Source: Thermoanaerobaculia bacterium
GTDB lineage: Bacteria; Acidobacteriota; Thermoanaerobaculia; Multivoradales; JAHEKO01
Reading direction: 5' to 3'
DNA length: 5,531 nucleotides
Assembly: GCA_029287645.1 (NCBI GenBank)
Contig: JARFQS010000587.1
Coordinates: forward strand, 1-5,531
Below the pieces are notes generated by a model. The model made no database searches and was not told the DNA's origin. It was given only the letters and a program-made list of their open reading frames with translations. Below are positions 5,311 through 5,531 of the stretch, one piece after another. Within the stretch, counting starts at the first letter, position 1. Every line of letters starts with the position of its first letter. The position numbers and the translations under genes were made by a program.

Positions 5311-5531
5311 CTAGCTGATCGAGCTCATGGTCTCGAGAATCAACTCACAAGTCGCGGGGAGCTGGCTCGAAACAAGCTCGTAGCAGGGGACTCGCGTAGC
5401 GATACTCACGGCAACGTCCAATCCGCTGCCTGGATGGGCCATCGGGTTGAGGGCGTTCGAGTAGATCCTGGCGGCCGCTGTAGCGGTACCCACCTCCCGG
5501 ACCCTTGGCTGTCCCGAGTCGGGATCGAAGC
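5311..5531 (-). CDS. C-terminal fragment of an unidentified protein, N-terminus outside window
   Basis: The frame is open from the window edge to a TAG at 5313-5311, giving 72 residues that begin FDPDSGQPRVREVG and end LILETMSSIS. A GTG at 5493 could be a start for a 60-residue protein, but the frame continues upstream without a stop and with the same GC-rich third positions, so a gene running in from the right is more likely. Two cysteines are present (in RVPCYEL and PATCEL). I recognise no family. The context tells only that it converges on the nucleotidyltransferase gene. Confidence 0.5.
   Translation of the reverse strand, partial: FDPDSGQPRVREVGTATAAARIYSNALNPMAHPGSGLDVAVSIATRVPCYELVSSQLPATCELILETMSSIS

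Noticed and set aside
1..5531. A defence, secretion or biosynthetic gene system
   Set aside because: The five genes alternate in strand, share no operon, and include no nuclease, toxin, integrase, transporter or assembly-line enzyme, so I cannot support a multi-gene system.

Overview
This 5.5 kb GC-rich window looks like bacterial chromosome with three complete genes and two genes cut by the window edges. Codons are GC-rich at the third position. Two of the genes make lipoprotein-type or exported products. The exported protein ends in a DGFESGD...W motif of the kind I associate with Acidobacteriota (Thermoanaerobaculia), Myxococcota and some Gammaproteobacteria. That lineage guess comes from memory of protein style and is weak. 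I see no phage, transposon, CRISPR, rRNA or tRNA genes.

Layout from left to right: (1) 1-797, minus strand: a secreted NodB-type polysaccharide deacetylase whose C-terminus lies outside the window. (2) 798-1251: a 454 bp divergent intergenic region without a believable gene. It holds a long GC-rich hairpin (886-947) and three consecutive smaller hairpins (1074-1146). (3) 1252-1764, plus: a small LEA type 2 (WHy-like) lipoprotein. (4) 1765-1872: a convergent gap with a perfect 28-bp palindrome that should act as a terminator. (5) 1873-3807, minus: a 644-residue membrane-anchored or exported protein of unknown function. (6) 3808-4037: a divergent regulatory region. It holds a good sigma-70-like promoter for the minus gene, two exact copies of the near-palindrome GTCGAATCGAC, and a 73-nt multi-hairpin element closed by a perfect 11-bp stem. 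(7) 4038-5294, plus: an NTP_transf_5-type nucleotidyltransferase of unknown substrate. (8) 5311-5531, minus: the C-terminal end of an unidentified gene.

The genes alternate in strand (minus, plus, minus, plus, minus), so no two of them form an operon. Deacetylase, lipoprotein and exported protein all point to the cell envelope, but nothing here shows a shared pathway. The most unusual content is non-coding: the 3837-3964 region, where promoter, twin operator-like sites and a cloverleaf-like leader are packed together, and the hairpin-rich 798-1251 gap.
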